64,000 nucleotides of DNA from Pyropia yezoensis (GCA_009829735.1 CM020619.1:24453554-24517553); one strand, 5' to 3'; counted from the first letter of the stretch, positions 21,340-31,835 are shown. Notes: generated by a model not told the origin, from the sequence alone. Made by a program: numbers and translations.

Positions 21340-22375
21340 ATGGCATCGTCGCCGGAGAGCCCGAATTCCCCTGACGCGGCTGATCCTGTTCCTGCACCTT
21401 CCTCTCCCCACGCTCGTCTTCCGAGCCCGCCGGACTCGGCAATGGCGCCCGCGGTGAGCGCGACCACTGCGCATGGCCCCAATATCACCCCCGAAGAGGA
21501 CCTGGCTTTGGCGCGGTCGTGGATCAACGTGTCCGAGTATGTTGTGGACATGGACAAGGACATCTTTTGGGACAGGGTGGCCGACATATATGTGAAACAG
21601 CCGGAAGTGTCGCAGCCGTGCACAGCCGGGAGCCTGAGGTCGCGGTTCTCGACTCTGCAGAAGCACACTCAGGAGTACAACGCCGATGAAGCCAAGTACC
21701 GCAGAGCCATCCCGTCTGGTGAGACTGAGGAGGATACTGTCAAGAACATTAAGACGTACTACCGCATGTCCAACAAAGTTTTGAACAAGAAGAAGGAACG
21801 CGTGCCAGCTCCAGTCTTCAAGAGTATCGATCTGGCGCATAGTCTCGCCACGTGTCCCAAGTTTTGAAACAAGGCGGACAACTCCTCTCCCGGTGGCGCG
21901 GCGGACTCAGGTAGAGCGCAGGCCGGACACTGGACCGTCCCATGCCGGGGCCGCCGCTGACTCCGCTGATGCGCGTCGCGTCGTAATAGAGACAGCTGAG
22001 TCCCCGGCTGTGGTTCCTGCCGTTTCGGCCACCAAGCCAACTGCGGCTCGTCCTCGGGGCGTCAAGCGCACAAAGGCCGCTTTCGAGGAATCCAGCCCCG
22101 TCGGTGCCGCTGTGGAGCGCTTGGCAGAGTACGTGACCAGTATGAGTGATGCAATGGCCTTGTCCAATCGGCGGAAGGCGGACCTGTCTGGTCTGGCACT
22201 CGAGGCGAAGCTGGTGGACATGCTGGAAGCCGGACCTGCGAAGCAGACGATGGTGCAAAATTTGCTGCGTAGGACCAGACAGAGCAACACTGCAGCGGGC
22301 AGCTCAGCCGCGCCCGCGCAGCAGCGTACAGAAGCCGGTGTCACTCGTCAAGTGAACGACATCAAGGAGGAATAG
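21340..22375 (+). pseudogene. SANT/Myb-like protein of the Harbinger element
   Basis: Harbinger elements encode a Myb/SANT-type partner that binds the ends and brings the transposase to the nucleus. From ATG 21340 there is a Ser/Pro/Ala-rich N-terminus, then a trihelix-like domain (ITPEEDLALARSWINVSEYV, FWDRVADIYV, GSLRSRFSTLQKHTQEYN), then a TGA at 21865-21867 that probably replaced a Trp codon (CPKF-stop-NKADNSSPGG). A frameshift near 21910 moves the rest into the frame ending at 22375: Ala-rich, with the basic patch RPRGVKRTKAAFEE and a coiled-coil-like tail (AVERLAEYVTSMSDAMALSN). An ATG at 21134 followed by a GGTAAGT donor-like site could be an upstream exon. Confidence 0.75.
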
Positions 22376-23278
22376 GAGGGGTAGCAGATGTCGTGTGTGT
22401 CATACTTGCGATAGATGCATCTTGCGCCGCACTTTCTGGACGGTAGCTTCCAGAAAGAGAAGCCGATTCTGTATTTTCAGAGCCTTTTTCTTTACTTCCG
22501 CTGTTTTTTGGCGCTGCAACTGCAGGAACGCGCGGGGAACGGTTGATCACATTTCAAAGCACTAATAAATCCGTAACCAATACTCCGCCCCCGCCGAAAA
22601 TCTGAGCCGTGATGCGCCCCCGGCTATCGAAACGCCCCGGCCCCTTCCTGTAGCGTCCCTGGAGAGCGAATTTCAACTGTCTCAAGGCCCTGGCGCCAGC
22701 GGCGACAATGGCACCCGCGCCGACTTGGCAGCCGCGTACCCTCGATCGCCCTGCCCTGGACAATGCGCCAACGGCTCCGGCACGGCAGACGGCGCCGCGC
22801 TCACCCGCTCACTCGACCCCCCCACCCCCCCCCAGCGCCCGCAGACATGGGTCTCCGCAGTGACGGCAGGCCCCCCCTTCCGCCCCCCTCCCTCTGGCAC
22901 AGTAACGCCGACACTCTTAATGGCGTCGCGCCTCAAGACGCTCCCAACCCCCCCCCCGCCCCAGGCCACAATATCGACTGCACCACAGAATCCTTTTGCC
23001 CCTCCTCGATGTGCACGTGCCCGGGAAATGGGGTCATTCTGCGACACTCGCGACCGGCGCCCGCGCCGCCGCCGTGAATACCGCGGTCTCCGCTGACGCA
23101 TTCGCTGGATTTCTTGAATGGAGGAGCGCCTGGCACAGATACTGCGATATTCCCCGATTATTCAGAACATTTCTGCTGGATCGTTTGAAGTGGTGTTTCC
23201 TGATGTAAAAATACTTGGTATTGCAAAAATTCAGGCACCGAAAGGCTCCATGACGTATTAGGCTTGCCCACCAAGCCG
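22376..23278. other. spacer inside the Harbinger element
   Basis: This spacer lies between the two convergent genes. It is Pro- and C-rich with runs of C and no recognisable gene. An AATAAA-like AATAAATCC near 22563 could end the plus-strand transcript. Confidence 0.4.
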
Positions 23279-24618
23279 TCACGGCAGTTGGGACTCCCCA
23301 CGAACCGACCACAGGTGGTCGATCAATGCAGCACGCAGCGCCACATGGCCGCTCGCGCTCATGACTTCGTCCGAGCGCTCCAACAAGGAAGGCAGCCCAG
23401 CACACTGTCCCACCGGTGCCGCGGTCCCATGTACACCAGGGACCTCCTCGTGTAACTCATCAACTACTCCAGCACTCCCCTCGCTCCCATCTATCTCTCC
23501 GTCCAGCTCCCCACGCTTCTGCATGGAAGCAATCAAATTGTGTAAGATGACGCAGACATCAGCAGCGAGCAAGATCAACTCGTCACTCTACGCTTCCATG
23601 TCCACCCGCAACACTCGAAAGCGTCCCTGTACGCACCAGAGGAAGCGCTCAGCATCCTTACGTGCTCCTTCTTGGCACCGCATGGCGTAAACCACTTCTC
23701 GCTAGTCGCACCCGAGCCAGGAAGGAAGAACATGGCCCACCGCGGGTATATACCGTCCCCCAAAACATAGAGTGGCGAGAACCGCCGGATTTTGTTCAGG
23801 AGGTAGCCGCCAGGCAGATGTACACATCGAAGACCGCACAATTTGTCCGAAAAGAGCGGGCTGTAGCTGGCGACCGTGATGTCGTTGTTCGTCCCTGGCC
23901 GACCAGCAGACCCGTGCCAGCAGTACAAATTTCCGTCAACCATCGCTTCGCATGACTGCACCGCCAGCATCCCGTTATTTGGGTTGTAGTATTGTCCCTT
24001 GAAGGCCCTGGGGCAGTTCTTCCACTTAATTTTTATGCAGTCGACCGATCCCATGCAGCCGGGAAGTCCACGTGCAGCAAAACAGTCGGTCAAAGTCGTG
24101 AGCTCCGCTGCAGGTGGATACCGATTCAAAAACTGAGGCCCAAACCGGGACCGCACCGCGCGTAGGACCACGACAAACGCTTGTCTTTGAGCCTCAACCG
24201 ACATACGGGAATGGTCGTCGAGGTCTCGAAACAACCGACCAGTGCCCAGACGCCGCAGCGAGTTCAATATCTTGACGTGCAGAGGATGCCCACGTCGACC
24301 GGTGCAGTCCGTCTGCTGCAGCAGCTTCGGGTCCTCCAGGGGTAGCTCGCGCTCCAGCACGTGGTACAGGCGAAGAGGATCCCGGAAAACTCCCCGAAAG
24401 TGGGACGGAATTTCCCTCGGGGAGGACGAAAGGTAGTCAGAAAACCAGGTGGACGCACCCCGACTTATGTTTGAGGCTGACCCTACCCGTCTCCCCCGCC
24501 AAGTATCAGGCACCGACTTGACTGCTGCTCCGCTGGCCGTTGCCGCTGGTACGCACACTTCGACCGCAGCATCCTGCTCTTCATCGTCACTCAGGAGGTG
24601 CTAAAGTAACTCGTCCAT
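23279..24618 (-). pseudogene. Harbinger DDE transposase
   Basis: A DDE_Tnp_4 transposase that cuts and joins the element ends. The start is ATG 24618 (MDELL), with TAG at codon 6 (24603-24601). Then one frame runs to about 23656. It holds the helix-turn-helix-type N-terminus (HFRGVFRDPLRLYHVLEREL), the first Asp in GCMGSVDCIKIKWKNCP, NNDITVASYSPLF, and the second Asp in YVLGDGIYPRWAMF. A one-base frameshift near 23656 moves the reading to a frame with the third acid (DAERF), ILLAADVCVILHNLIASMQK, and an acidic tail to 23279. A TAG at 23590-23588 probably replaced Trp in MEA-stop-SDEL. Three lesions make it inactive, but the family is clear. Confidence 0.85.
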
Positions 24619-24918
24619 TGCAAAAAAAAGAAGGGGGCGGGTGGTAAAGCGTTGGTGGAGGAATGCGCGATGGTCCACGCACTGGTGAGACCGGTGGGGA
24701 GGACTGGAATGATCGCAGAGCAGCGTTTTTTGCACCGCCAGTCTCCTACCCTGTGGATTTCGGGAATGGACATCAACTCCGCTTCTTCTATGTAACATTA
24801 CGGCACCCTTGTGGGCTGGAGAAGCCCATATGCTCAGGACTGATAGACATGCTCTGAGCTATCGCCAGCAAGAATAGCTGGATGGGTATGGGTTTAAGCT
24901 CCACCGATAGACATGCTC

Positions 24919-25089
24919 TCACCGGTGAGGCTGAAGTGTGCCGGCGGCCGTGCCAAGGCATGATATCTAACAATGCCTCCAGGGGTCAGAATTGACGATT
25001 TTCTTGAGGCTCATTTGAGCCTCAGGACCGGCTCATTTGAGCTTTTTTTGCAGTAGACACGACACTAGCAGCCGGCGTGTGTCCCTGTA
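24919..25089. other. spacer between Harbinger and Tc1 elements with a small hairpin
   Basis: This holds the right TCA duplication of the Harbinger element and the left TA of the Tc1 element. TGAGGCTCATTTGAGCCTCA (25005-25024) is a perfect hairpin with 8-base arms. GGCTCATTTGAGC recurs nearby at 25029-25041. No gene. Confidence 0.5.
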
Positions 25090-26388
25090 CAGAGGGGGAA
25101 GAAAAGTATAGATCTGCACAGATTCGATGTCGACTTAGCCCCCCCACGTCCGGAAAAGGCCACAGATTGATGCATTCAGTCGGGGGGGTCGACGCAATCA
25201 CGCCTCCTTCTTCGTCCTGAACGTCATCATGGGTCGCCCCAAATGGGCGAAGGAGGTGCCAGCGGCCACTAGAGCGGCCATTGCGGCCCTTGTCAAGGCC
25301 GGTCTGACCAACCGCAGGGTGGCTGATGCCCTCGCGGTGCTCATTGGCACCGTCAGCACGATTCCTGCGCGCGTGCGCCGCGGAGAGTCCGCCTCCCCCC
25401 GCCGCAAGCAGGGGCGGCCCCGTCTCCTGGACGCCAGAGGGTTGCGGCACTTCCAGTTGGTGGTGTTCCGCAGTCGGCGCATCACCCTGGAGCAGCTGAC
25501 GGCAGAAAACAAGGCCGGGATGCCTCTGCAGGCCAGCCAGCGCAACATCAGGCGCTACCTGCACCGCATGGCCATGCTTAACTATGCTGCGGTGACGAAG
25601 CCATTTCTCACGCGGCTGCATGTGTGGCGCCGCCTTGCAAGGGGCCGGACGCACTCTCCGTGGTCTCTGGCGGACTGGGGGAACGTCACTTTTTCGGACG
25701 AGAGCTCATTCACGGTCCGCCCTGCCAGGGAAGAGGCTCGGGTCTGGCATCGGTCTCACGAGCGCTACCTGCCTGCTTGTCTGCGCCCGTCGTTCAAGTC
25801 CGGGCGGACAACACTCTCTGTATGGGTTGCCTTCTCCTCAAAGGGCAGGACCCCGCTGGTGCGCACTGACGGACGCCTCAACCAACACAAGTACATGAAC
25901 ATCATCCACGTGTATCTGTTGCCCTTCGTTGAGCAGCGGCACGGCGGGACATCCAACTTTATTCTTATGGAGGACAACTGTTGGCCGCACCGGGCCATCA
26001 ATGTCCGCAATCACATGGCGCTTCATGGCCTGCGGCGCCTTGCCTGGCCGGCGCAGTCGCCCGCCATGAACCCGATTGAGAACGCCTGGAGCTTCCTGGA
26101 AACTCGTCTTCGGGCGCGCGAGCGCATGCCTACATCTTTGGACGGCCTCTTCATGGCGTTGTGTGAGGAGTGGGATGGTCTGTCGGACAGTTTTTTCCGT
26201 ACCTTGTGGGAGTCGATGCCTTGTCGGGTCGGGGCGGTGGCGCAGGCTCGCGGGCACCCCACGAAGTACTGAAGACAATCGGCCCCTGAGGCGTCTGAAG
26301 GCCACCTTTCTCTGACTCAGGGAAACGATCCGCGACCGATCTTGCAATAAAGTAGCCCACGCGGATATATACTTTTGACCCCCCCTTG
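25090..26388 (+). mobile_element. Tc1-type transposon with TIRs and TA target sites
   Basis: A 1299-base element. The left end is CAGAGGGGGAAGAAAAGTAT and the inverted right end is CAAGGGGGGGTCAAAAGTAT, with similarity running on to about 28 bases. TA lies directly outside both ends (25088-25089 and 26389-26390), the signature of Tc1/mariner insertion. It holds one uninterrupted transposase gene. The size, TIR length and coding content fit a complete autonomous copy. Confidence 0.9.
25229..26272 (+). CDS. Tc1/mariner transposase, DD34E, apparently intact
   Basis: A transposase that binds the TIRs and moves the element by cut and paste at TA sites. The 347-residue frame starts at ATG 25229 and ends with TGA 26272, with no stop or frameshift. 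The N-terminal ~110 residues form the paired helix-turn-helix region (AAIAALVKAGLTNRRVADAL, a GRP-like basic joint KQGRPRLL, then QRNIRRYLHR). The DDE_3 catalytic domain has Asp157 in VTFSDESSF, Asp249 in LMEDNCWPHR, and Glu284 in SPAMNPIENAW. The 34 residues between the last two give DD34E, the Tc1 class. Length is normal for Tc1. Target preference and expression are unknown. Confidence 0.92.
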   Translation: MGRPKWAKEVPAATRAAIAALVKAGLTNRRVADALAVLIGTVSTIPARVRRGESASPRRKQGRPRLLDARGLRHFQLVVFRSRRITLEQLTAENKAGMPLQASQRNIRRYLHRMAMLNYAAVTKPFLTRLHVWRRLARGRTHSPWSLADWGNVTFSDESSFTVRPAREEARVWHRSHERYLPACLRPSFKSGRTTLSVWVAFSSKGRTPLVRTDGRLNQHKYMNIIHVYLLPFVEQRHGGTSNFILMEDNCWPHRAINVRNHMALHGLRRLAWPAQSPAMNPIENAWSFLETRLRARERMPTSLDGLFMALCEEWDGLSDSFFRTLWESMPCRVGAVAQARGHPTKY

Positions 26389-26390
26389 TA

Positions 26391-27856
26391 CGTCGGCGAG
26401 CCGTCTCTGCGACCCCTTGCGGTATGGACGGCCGCCCAGCTGCACCCTTCTCCGAGCCATAGCTCCCCGCCGAGCCCCAGCTCCTGGCCTTAACCTCTGA
26501 CGATGCCGCTGTGTCAGACGAGAAGGGTTAGCGTCGTGGCGGCGGCGCCGGACTGGAATTGCCTCACCCCCCCTGCAGTGAACATTCTTGCCAGACACAG
26601 CTCCCCTTCCCGAGTGACGGAGCACGCACCGCCGGACCGCCGTCGCCACCATCGCTACCGTCACCGCCACCACCACCGTCGCCAACGGCGCCACCGTCGC
26701 CAACAGCTGTTGCCGACCGCAGCAATATCCTTTTCCCCTTGCACCCGGTGGACATCCCTTTCACCCTCGGGCACTCGCGGACCGCCGGCACGCGCGCCAA
26801 GGCGACCACTCGCCGCTGCGGCCTCGCGGCGGTCGCGGCGGTGTCGGCAGCGGCCGCGGCGGTGGTGATGGCTGCGCCAACCGTAGCAGCGCCCCCATCC
26901 TCGCGCGCCGCGGCGGCGGCCGCGACGACCCTCGCCGCAGCCTCTGCCGCAGCCCCACCACCGCCACCACATGGCGCGTCCGCCACCCTCTGGTGCTCTC
27001 TAGTACCCACGAAGACACCACCGCTACTGCGACCGACGCGTCGCCTGCCACCCCACCCACCAGGCTGTTATTGATCGTCGACGGAGAGCTGCGGCAATCC
27101 CTTTATGCGCGCCCGCTGGTGCACTCATGTGGCTCGGCCACCGATGCACTGACGGTGATGTTTGTGCCCGAACAGCGGGGGAGTCTATTACCGCCACCCA
27201 CTTTTGCGGCCTCGACGCGGGCGTGTGCACCGGCGCGGTGGCGGCGGTAGCGCCTCTGAAGCCCACAGGCGGGCCGGCGGGCGGGCCGCGCCATCGCCTG
27301 GCCCGGCCGATTTGACGCTCACGGTGGAGTTTGATGGACACGCGGTGCGACGCCGTTTGAAGTGTCGGTGGACACGGTCGACGTTGCCGGCCGAGCGCAC
27401 AACTACCGCTGCGGCCGGTCTTACGTGGTGAGTGCGCTTCGCTGGTCAAAGACGCGACGGGGGCGGTGGTGTCGGGGGATGGGGGTGGGCGGCCGTGTCG
27501 CTGGGCAACTAGGTGGCGACAAAGACGGCCAGCACGTCAACGGTGCGGACGGTCTCCACCACCACCGACGACGCCGCGGCGGGGGCGTGGGGGGGGGTCG
27601 GGGTCGGGAGGCGCCGCCCCCCCCCGCGGCGGCGGCGGCGGCGGCGGTGGCGGCGACCATGGACGCGAGGCGCTCGGTGCGTAAGGGCCCCTCTGTGGAG
27701 ACGTACACCACGCACGGGGACGGCGGCGGCCCCCCCCGCGGGGGTGGCGTCACCGCCGAAAGGGCCAACAAAGAGCCCAGGCAGTCTCACTCTTGGTAGG
27801 CCGCCGAGAAGACGTCCATCGCGTTGGCTGTGTCCACACGGACGGTCGCGTCGGTA
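26391..27856 (+). pseudogene. decayed GC-rich gene, 5' part
   Basis: Ala/Pro-rich translations with coherent patches: SNILFPLHPVDIPFTLGHSR near 26725, LLLIVDGELRQSLYARPLVH near 27065, LTLTVEFDGHAVRRR near 27315 continuing in another frame as EVSVDTVDVAGRAHNYRCG, and VATKTASTSTVRTVSTTTDD near 27510. Several frameshifts are needed. Style and position suggest it is the front part of the relic that continues after the insertion at 27857-28375. The Thr/Ser/Ala/Cys composition hints at a secreted or cell-surface protein. Family not recognised. Confidence 0.35.
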
Positions 27857-28375
27857 AGGCCCTGTCTTGACGGCGGCCGGAAAGGTGCACGTGTCTGCCG
27901 AGACACAGGGTTAACTCCGTGTTTTCGTGTCAGAGCACCGAGGCAGTCTTGACGGCCAGGCACAAAGCACACGCTCGTGTTCGTGCCTGGTGGGCGCAGG
28001 GGAAACTTCACCGCCCGTTGTAGGCTACATCCAGTGCAAGGGCACGACGTCCGTTGGTTTGATCTATCTGGTGACCTCTTCGCTAGAAGCTGTGAGCCAC
28101 TCATTTGCTCTCTTGGTCGGAGATCGGGTGCTCAAGGCGTGCTTCAGAGTGGTCGGAAAAACACAGACACGCCTGGAGACAGTGGTTGGTCGGAAAAAAA
28201 CTGAGTGTGTCTGCAATTAAATTTAATTCGTTTGTGTCCGAGTAGTTTTGTTATGCCCGACAACGTGCTACCGGGATGTGCTTCCGGCACGCTTGTGGTT
28301 CGGACCAATGGGAGGACTCCCAGCCAGTGCTTTGTGTCTGAGACACATTCGGGCGCTGCCGTCAAGACAGGGCCT
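27857..28375. mobile_element. non-autonomous TIR element of about 0.5 kb
   Basis: The left end AGGCCCTGTCTTGACGGC is matched exactly by the inverted right end (28358-28375). Looser similarity continues inward to about 55 bases, including GTGTCTGCCGAGACACA against GTGTCTCAGACACAAAG. No coding sequence. No clear target duplication is visible, partly because the right flank is a tandem repeat. The superfamily is not assigned. Confidence 0.65.
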
Positions 28376-28421
28376 GAACTGGGGTGTCCCTGAACTGGGG
28401 TGTCCCTGAACTGGGGTGTCC
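28374..28421. repeat. 16-base tandem repeat, three copies
   Basis: CTGAACTGGGGTGTCC is repeated three times without error, overlapping the right edge of the TIR element at 27857-28375. It may mark a repair scar at the insertion boundary. Confidence 0.9.
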
Positions 28422-28559
28422 CTATACCCCGCCCCTCACCCCCCCCCCATGTAAACCGGTAACTGCACCGCCCCGACCAGCCCAGACCCTCCCTGCAGTC
28501 CGAGAGCCTGCGACGCTGCATCCATCCCCCGCTAGCCGGGCCCGTCAAGCCCCTACTGC

Positions 28560-29850
28560 GCCACCGGCGGGCGTTTCGCTGGGCAGCTACACTGCTGCCG
28601 ACGGGCACCTTTCGGCTGGGCGTCCGCCCACAGGCGTGCGACGCGGCCTCATCGGGCGGCAAACCCGCATAGCTCGACGGGGTGCAGCTGAGCGTGCGGG
28701 ACTTGGCGGGTAACGAGGACCTGCGCATCTGTCATCAGCCGGCTGGATGCCCGGCTGTGGCCGACGCAGTGGCCGACGGGTGCTCGCACTAGTTTACGCC
28801 AGACGGGTCGGCCCTGCTGCTACGGCCGGCCGCGTACCGGGTAGGCGCGAGGGGGCTGGTGGCGTCGCTGTTGTGGCCTGCCGCGGCGACTTACCGGGAG
28901 GCTTGGGAGGCTGACATGGCGGTGCGGCTGGACACGATGCCGCCGCCACCGCCAGTCGTGATGGCGCTGCTGGCCGACGTGGACGCCGCGCCGCAGGATG
29001 TGTATGGCGGGGAGCTGGTGGACGTCTCTGCGTTCAATGCGCCTGAATATGGGGGCCGTGTGCGGGTGGGCGGTGGCGGGCGCCACGTCGCCGCTGGTGC
29101 GGGAGGCGTGCACGTTTGGGGCGGCCGACGAGGAGCTGGTCTTCCGCACCGCCGGCGGTCCGGCTTTTTCGGTCCACAATGACAGCCAGGTGATGTGCGT
29201 CGGCGTCTCGGCGGTCCAGTCGGCGGATGTGGCCAACTTCGGCGGGCGTGGGCCGCGGGCGGCGTTTGGGGATGGCCGCCTGGCTGCCCCGGCGGTGGCC
29301 AATGGCACCCGCTTTGTGGTGGCCGGCACGGCGGCGCGGGCGGCGATGCTGGCCGGCGCGGTGCGGCTGTACGCGTACACGCCGAAGCGGCTTTCTGCGT
29401 CCAAGATCGGTGCGGTGGCGGCGGCGCTGGCCGCCGCGGCGGGCGATGCCACCGGCGTGGCAACCGTGGACGTGGGCGCGTCGGCCGCGGCGGCCGCCGC
29501 CGGCGCCGCCGTCCAAACGGTGCACATGCGGGTGGCGCCGGCGGCGGCGGCCGCCGCGCGGTCTGCCAAGGTGGACGCCCTCGCGTCGGGGGCGGTCGCG
29601 CGGGCGGCACGGCTGGCGCCGGGGGGCCTCCACCTCGAGGCCCTGTCGTTGGCGCCCGGCAGCGGTGCCAGCAATGGCGGTGCCCCCGCCGACGCGGTCG
29701 GCGGCCTGTCGACGCTGGCGGTCGGGCTGATTGCGGGTGCTGTGCTTGTCCCGCTGGTGGTGGTGGTGCCTGCCAGCGCGGCGGTGAGTGCGCAGGCCGT
29801 ATCGTTGGCGGCGGAGAAAGACCTATCCTACTCATCGCAACAGTTCTGTG
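28560..29850 (+). pseudogene. decayed gene for a large Cys/Ala-rich membrane-anchored protein, 3' part
   Basis: The frame of 28606-29060 reads coherently (TFRLGVRPQACDAASSGG, LSVRDLAGNEDLRICHQPAG, FTPDGSALLLRPAAYRVGAR) but has TAG codons near 28669 and 28790. A frameshift between about 29050 and 29090 moves it to a frame that continues to about 29790 (EACTFGAADEELVFRTAGG, HNDSQVMCVGVSAVQSADVA, YTPKRLSASKIGAVAAALA). It ends with a single transmembrane segment (STLAVGLIAGAVLVPLVVVV). GGTGAGT at 29782 could be a splice donor. It looks like an extracellular Ala-rich protein with one membrane anchor. Family not recognised. The 414-residue frame that runs on to 30242 enters a foldback arm and overstates the gene. 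Confidence 0.5.
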
Positions 29851-30053
29851 TCAGATCGAGGCATTCACATGAACTCACATATTTGCACACAAACTCACGT
29901 CTTGTATTTCGTAGCCCGTCCCACCCCTTCGAGCCTTGTAAACACCACGAGCCACAGATCGGTACATCCCCGTGTGACCGACCGCACACCACTGTCCTCA
30001 GCAGAGTTTGCGCTTTGGGTCAATATGTACTTTTTATGTATAATACCGAGAAG

Positions 30054-31361
30054 TCGCCACGTAGTGGTGTTACGTATGCATCATCCAAGATACCGAGTTG
30101 GCTGTCGCTTGCTCCATGGTCTCTCCACCACCAGTCACCTAAGTTTCTATGCTCTGCAGCCACAGAGAGCGTCCTTTTCGAGAACGTGCTGACAAAAACA
30201 TATACTTTTGTCCCCCCCCCCTCACAGCCTGGACAAGAATGACGGGAAGGCACTTACGTAGCCCAGACCATAGCTTTGTGTCCCTGTGAGCCTCTGAGGA
30301 CACGAAAGTTCCACTGCCAGCATCCCAACATGGAGCCAGGGGCGGCGAGGTTTTGCTCATGTCGGACCAGTCCCCCTGAGCATGTAGCTATGAAAGAAGG
30401 GCGTACACACGAAGCGATGAGCAGTTCTTTCTCGCCAAGAGTCTTAATTAAGAGTCCTGTTCGGACTCTGGCCAGAAAACCCAGAGATTGGAGCATCTCT
30501 GCATCGCTGTGGGACAACCACTCATCACATGCGCTACAGAGCATGTCCGTAGAACACCAGGGCGGATGGAGTGCGGTTTTGTCGGAATCGACTGCGCCTG
30601 AGTTGGATGGGATGAGATGCTGGTGCTGTGCGTCGTCAGACTGTAGTGCACAATGTGTCATTCATGGCCCGCAGAGCCGTGTGTCATCGATTGGGATCAG
30701 AGTATGCGGTATCACGTGGACTTGAGGAGGGGGTTGCATGATTTGAACGTTTGTTGACACCAGAAAGCACGGAAAGGTACTGCAGACCCCTCTTCATGCC
30801 AAGAAGACGAGAAGAAGGAGCCTCTGACTCGAAACGCGGTCGCAAACACCTTCGCTCTGTGTCGGGGGTAAAATTGCATCCCATGCGATCGTATGCTCTC
30901 CACGCCATGTCCCAGAGATGCTCCGATCTGTGCGTTTTCTGGCCAGAGTCCGAACAGGACTCTTAATTAAGACTCTGGGCTAGAGAGAACTGCTCATCGC
31001 TTCGTGTGTACGCCCTTCTTTCATAGCTACATGCTCAGGGGGACTGGTCCGACATGAGCAAAACCTCGCCGCCCCTGGCTCCATGTTGGGATGCTGGCAG
31101 TGGAACTTTCGTGTCCTCAGAGGCTCACAGGGACACAAAGCTATGGTCTGGGCTACGTAAGTGCCTTCCCGTCATTCTTGTCCAGGCTGTGAGGGGGGGG
31201 GGACAAAAGTGTATGTTTTAGTCAGCACGTTCTCGAAAAAGGACGCTCTTTGTGGCTGCAGAGCATAGAAACTTAGGTGACTGGTGGTGGAGAGACCATG
31301 GAGCAAGCGACAGCCAACTCGGTATCTTGGATGATGCATCTGTAACACCACTACGTGGCGA
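30054..31361. mobile_element. foldback element with ~450-base inverted arms
   Basis: The left arm (about 30054-30502) and right arm (about 30912-31361) are reverse complements with few mismatches, around a ~409-base centre. Both outer ends read TCGCCACGTAGTGGTGTTAC. Shared inner landmarks include GAGTCTTAATTAAGAGTCCT and GGACTGGTCCGACATGAGC (or its complement). No target duplication was identified. The centre has short open frames only. Each arm holds a run of 9-10 C or G next to ACTTTTGTCCCC, which resembles the Tc1-type TIR at 26388. Confidence 0.85.
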
Positions 31362-31835
31362 GTTCTTGTGTCTTGTTTGTGAGGTTTAAGGCGTTATGCG
31401 TCCGCCTAGCGGGTGGGATGCCGATCTCTCCGGCGGAGGGGGGGGTCGGGCTACTTGGTGTATCCGGCGCCGACGACCACATGTCCGCCGGAGGGGCACA
31501 AGAGGCAAGGCGCAGGGGTAATCGCACCGGCTGCCGCCGGCCGGCACGTTCGTTTGCCCTCGCGCCCCCCCCACCTTCCCGGCGTGCCGCCCTTGGGCGC
31601 CCTGTCGGCCGCCTCTCTCTTCTCTTTCTTTTTGACTGCTTACTCTTTTTCTTGCCTGCATACCTCCGTAGTGGCACGCTGTTTACCCTCATTGGGGGGC
31701 GCGGGCAACTTCCCGCGCCCTATGGCCGGCCAGGCCAACTGGCCTGGACCGCGCCTTACTAAAACTGTACCAACTGGCACACCCGCGTCTGGCAGGCAGG
31801 AGTAAACTGGTTATGGCCTTGTATAGCTTAAACAC
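31362..31835. other. unassigned stretch between foldback element and dispersed repeat
   Basis: Short open frames on both strands overlap (for example 31355-31762 on plus). Pro/Arg-rich translations dominate, with no domain. The pyrimidine-rich run CTCTTCTCTTTC near 31617 is the only notable local feature. Confidence 0.3.

Larger units (their letters stand above)
20942..24918. mobile_element. Harbinger-type DNA transposon with TIRs and TCA target duplication
   Basis: A 3.98-kb element. The left end is GAGCATGTCCATCGCTGAGA (20942 on) and the inverted right end is GAGCATGTCTATCGGTGGAG (24918 back). TCA flanks both sides (20939-20941 and 24919-24921), a 3-base target duplication as expected for PIF/Harbinger. 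Each end carries a second, internal copy of the GCATGTCTATC core about 55-70 bases in, linked by ATAGCTC-type palindromes. It contains two convergent genes, a SANT/Myb-like protein and a transposase, which is the standard Harbinger pair. Both genes are broken. Confidence 0.85.

Noticed and set aside
22651-22664. TGTAGCGTCCCTGG, identical to the start of the element B LTR
   Set aside because: No LTR homology follows the first 14 bases.
28030-28430. possible CRISPR-like array from short repeats
   Set aside because: The 16-base units are directly adjacent without spacers, so this is a tandem repeat in a eukaryotic transposon edge.
29790-30242. extension of the membrane-protein relic frame into the foldback element
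   Set aside because: The frame stays open by chance into the inverted arm. The coherent protein ends near the transmembrane segment.
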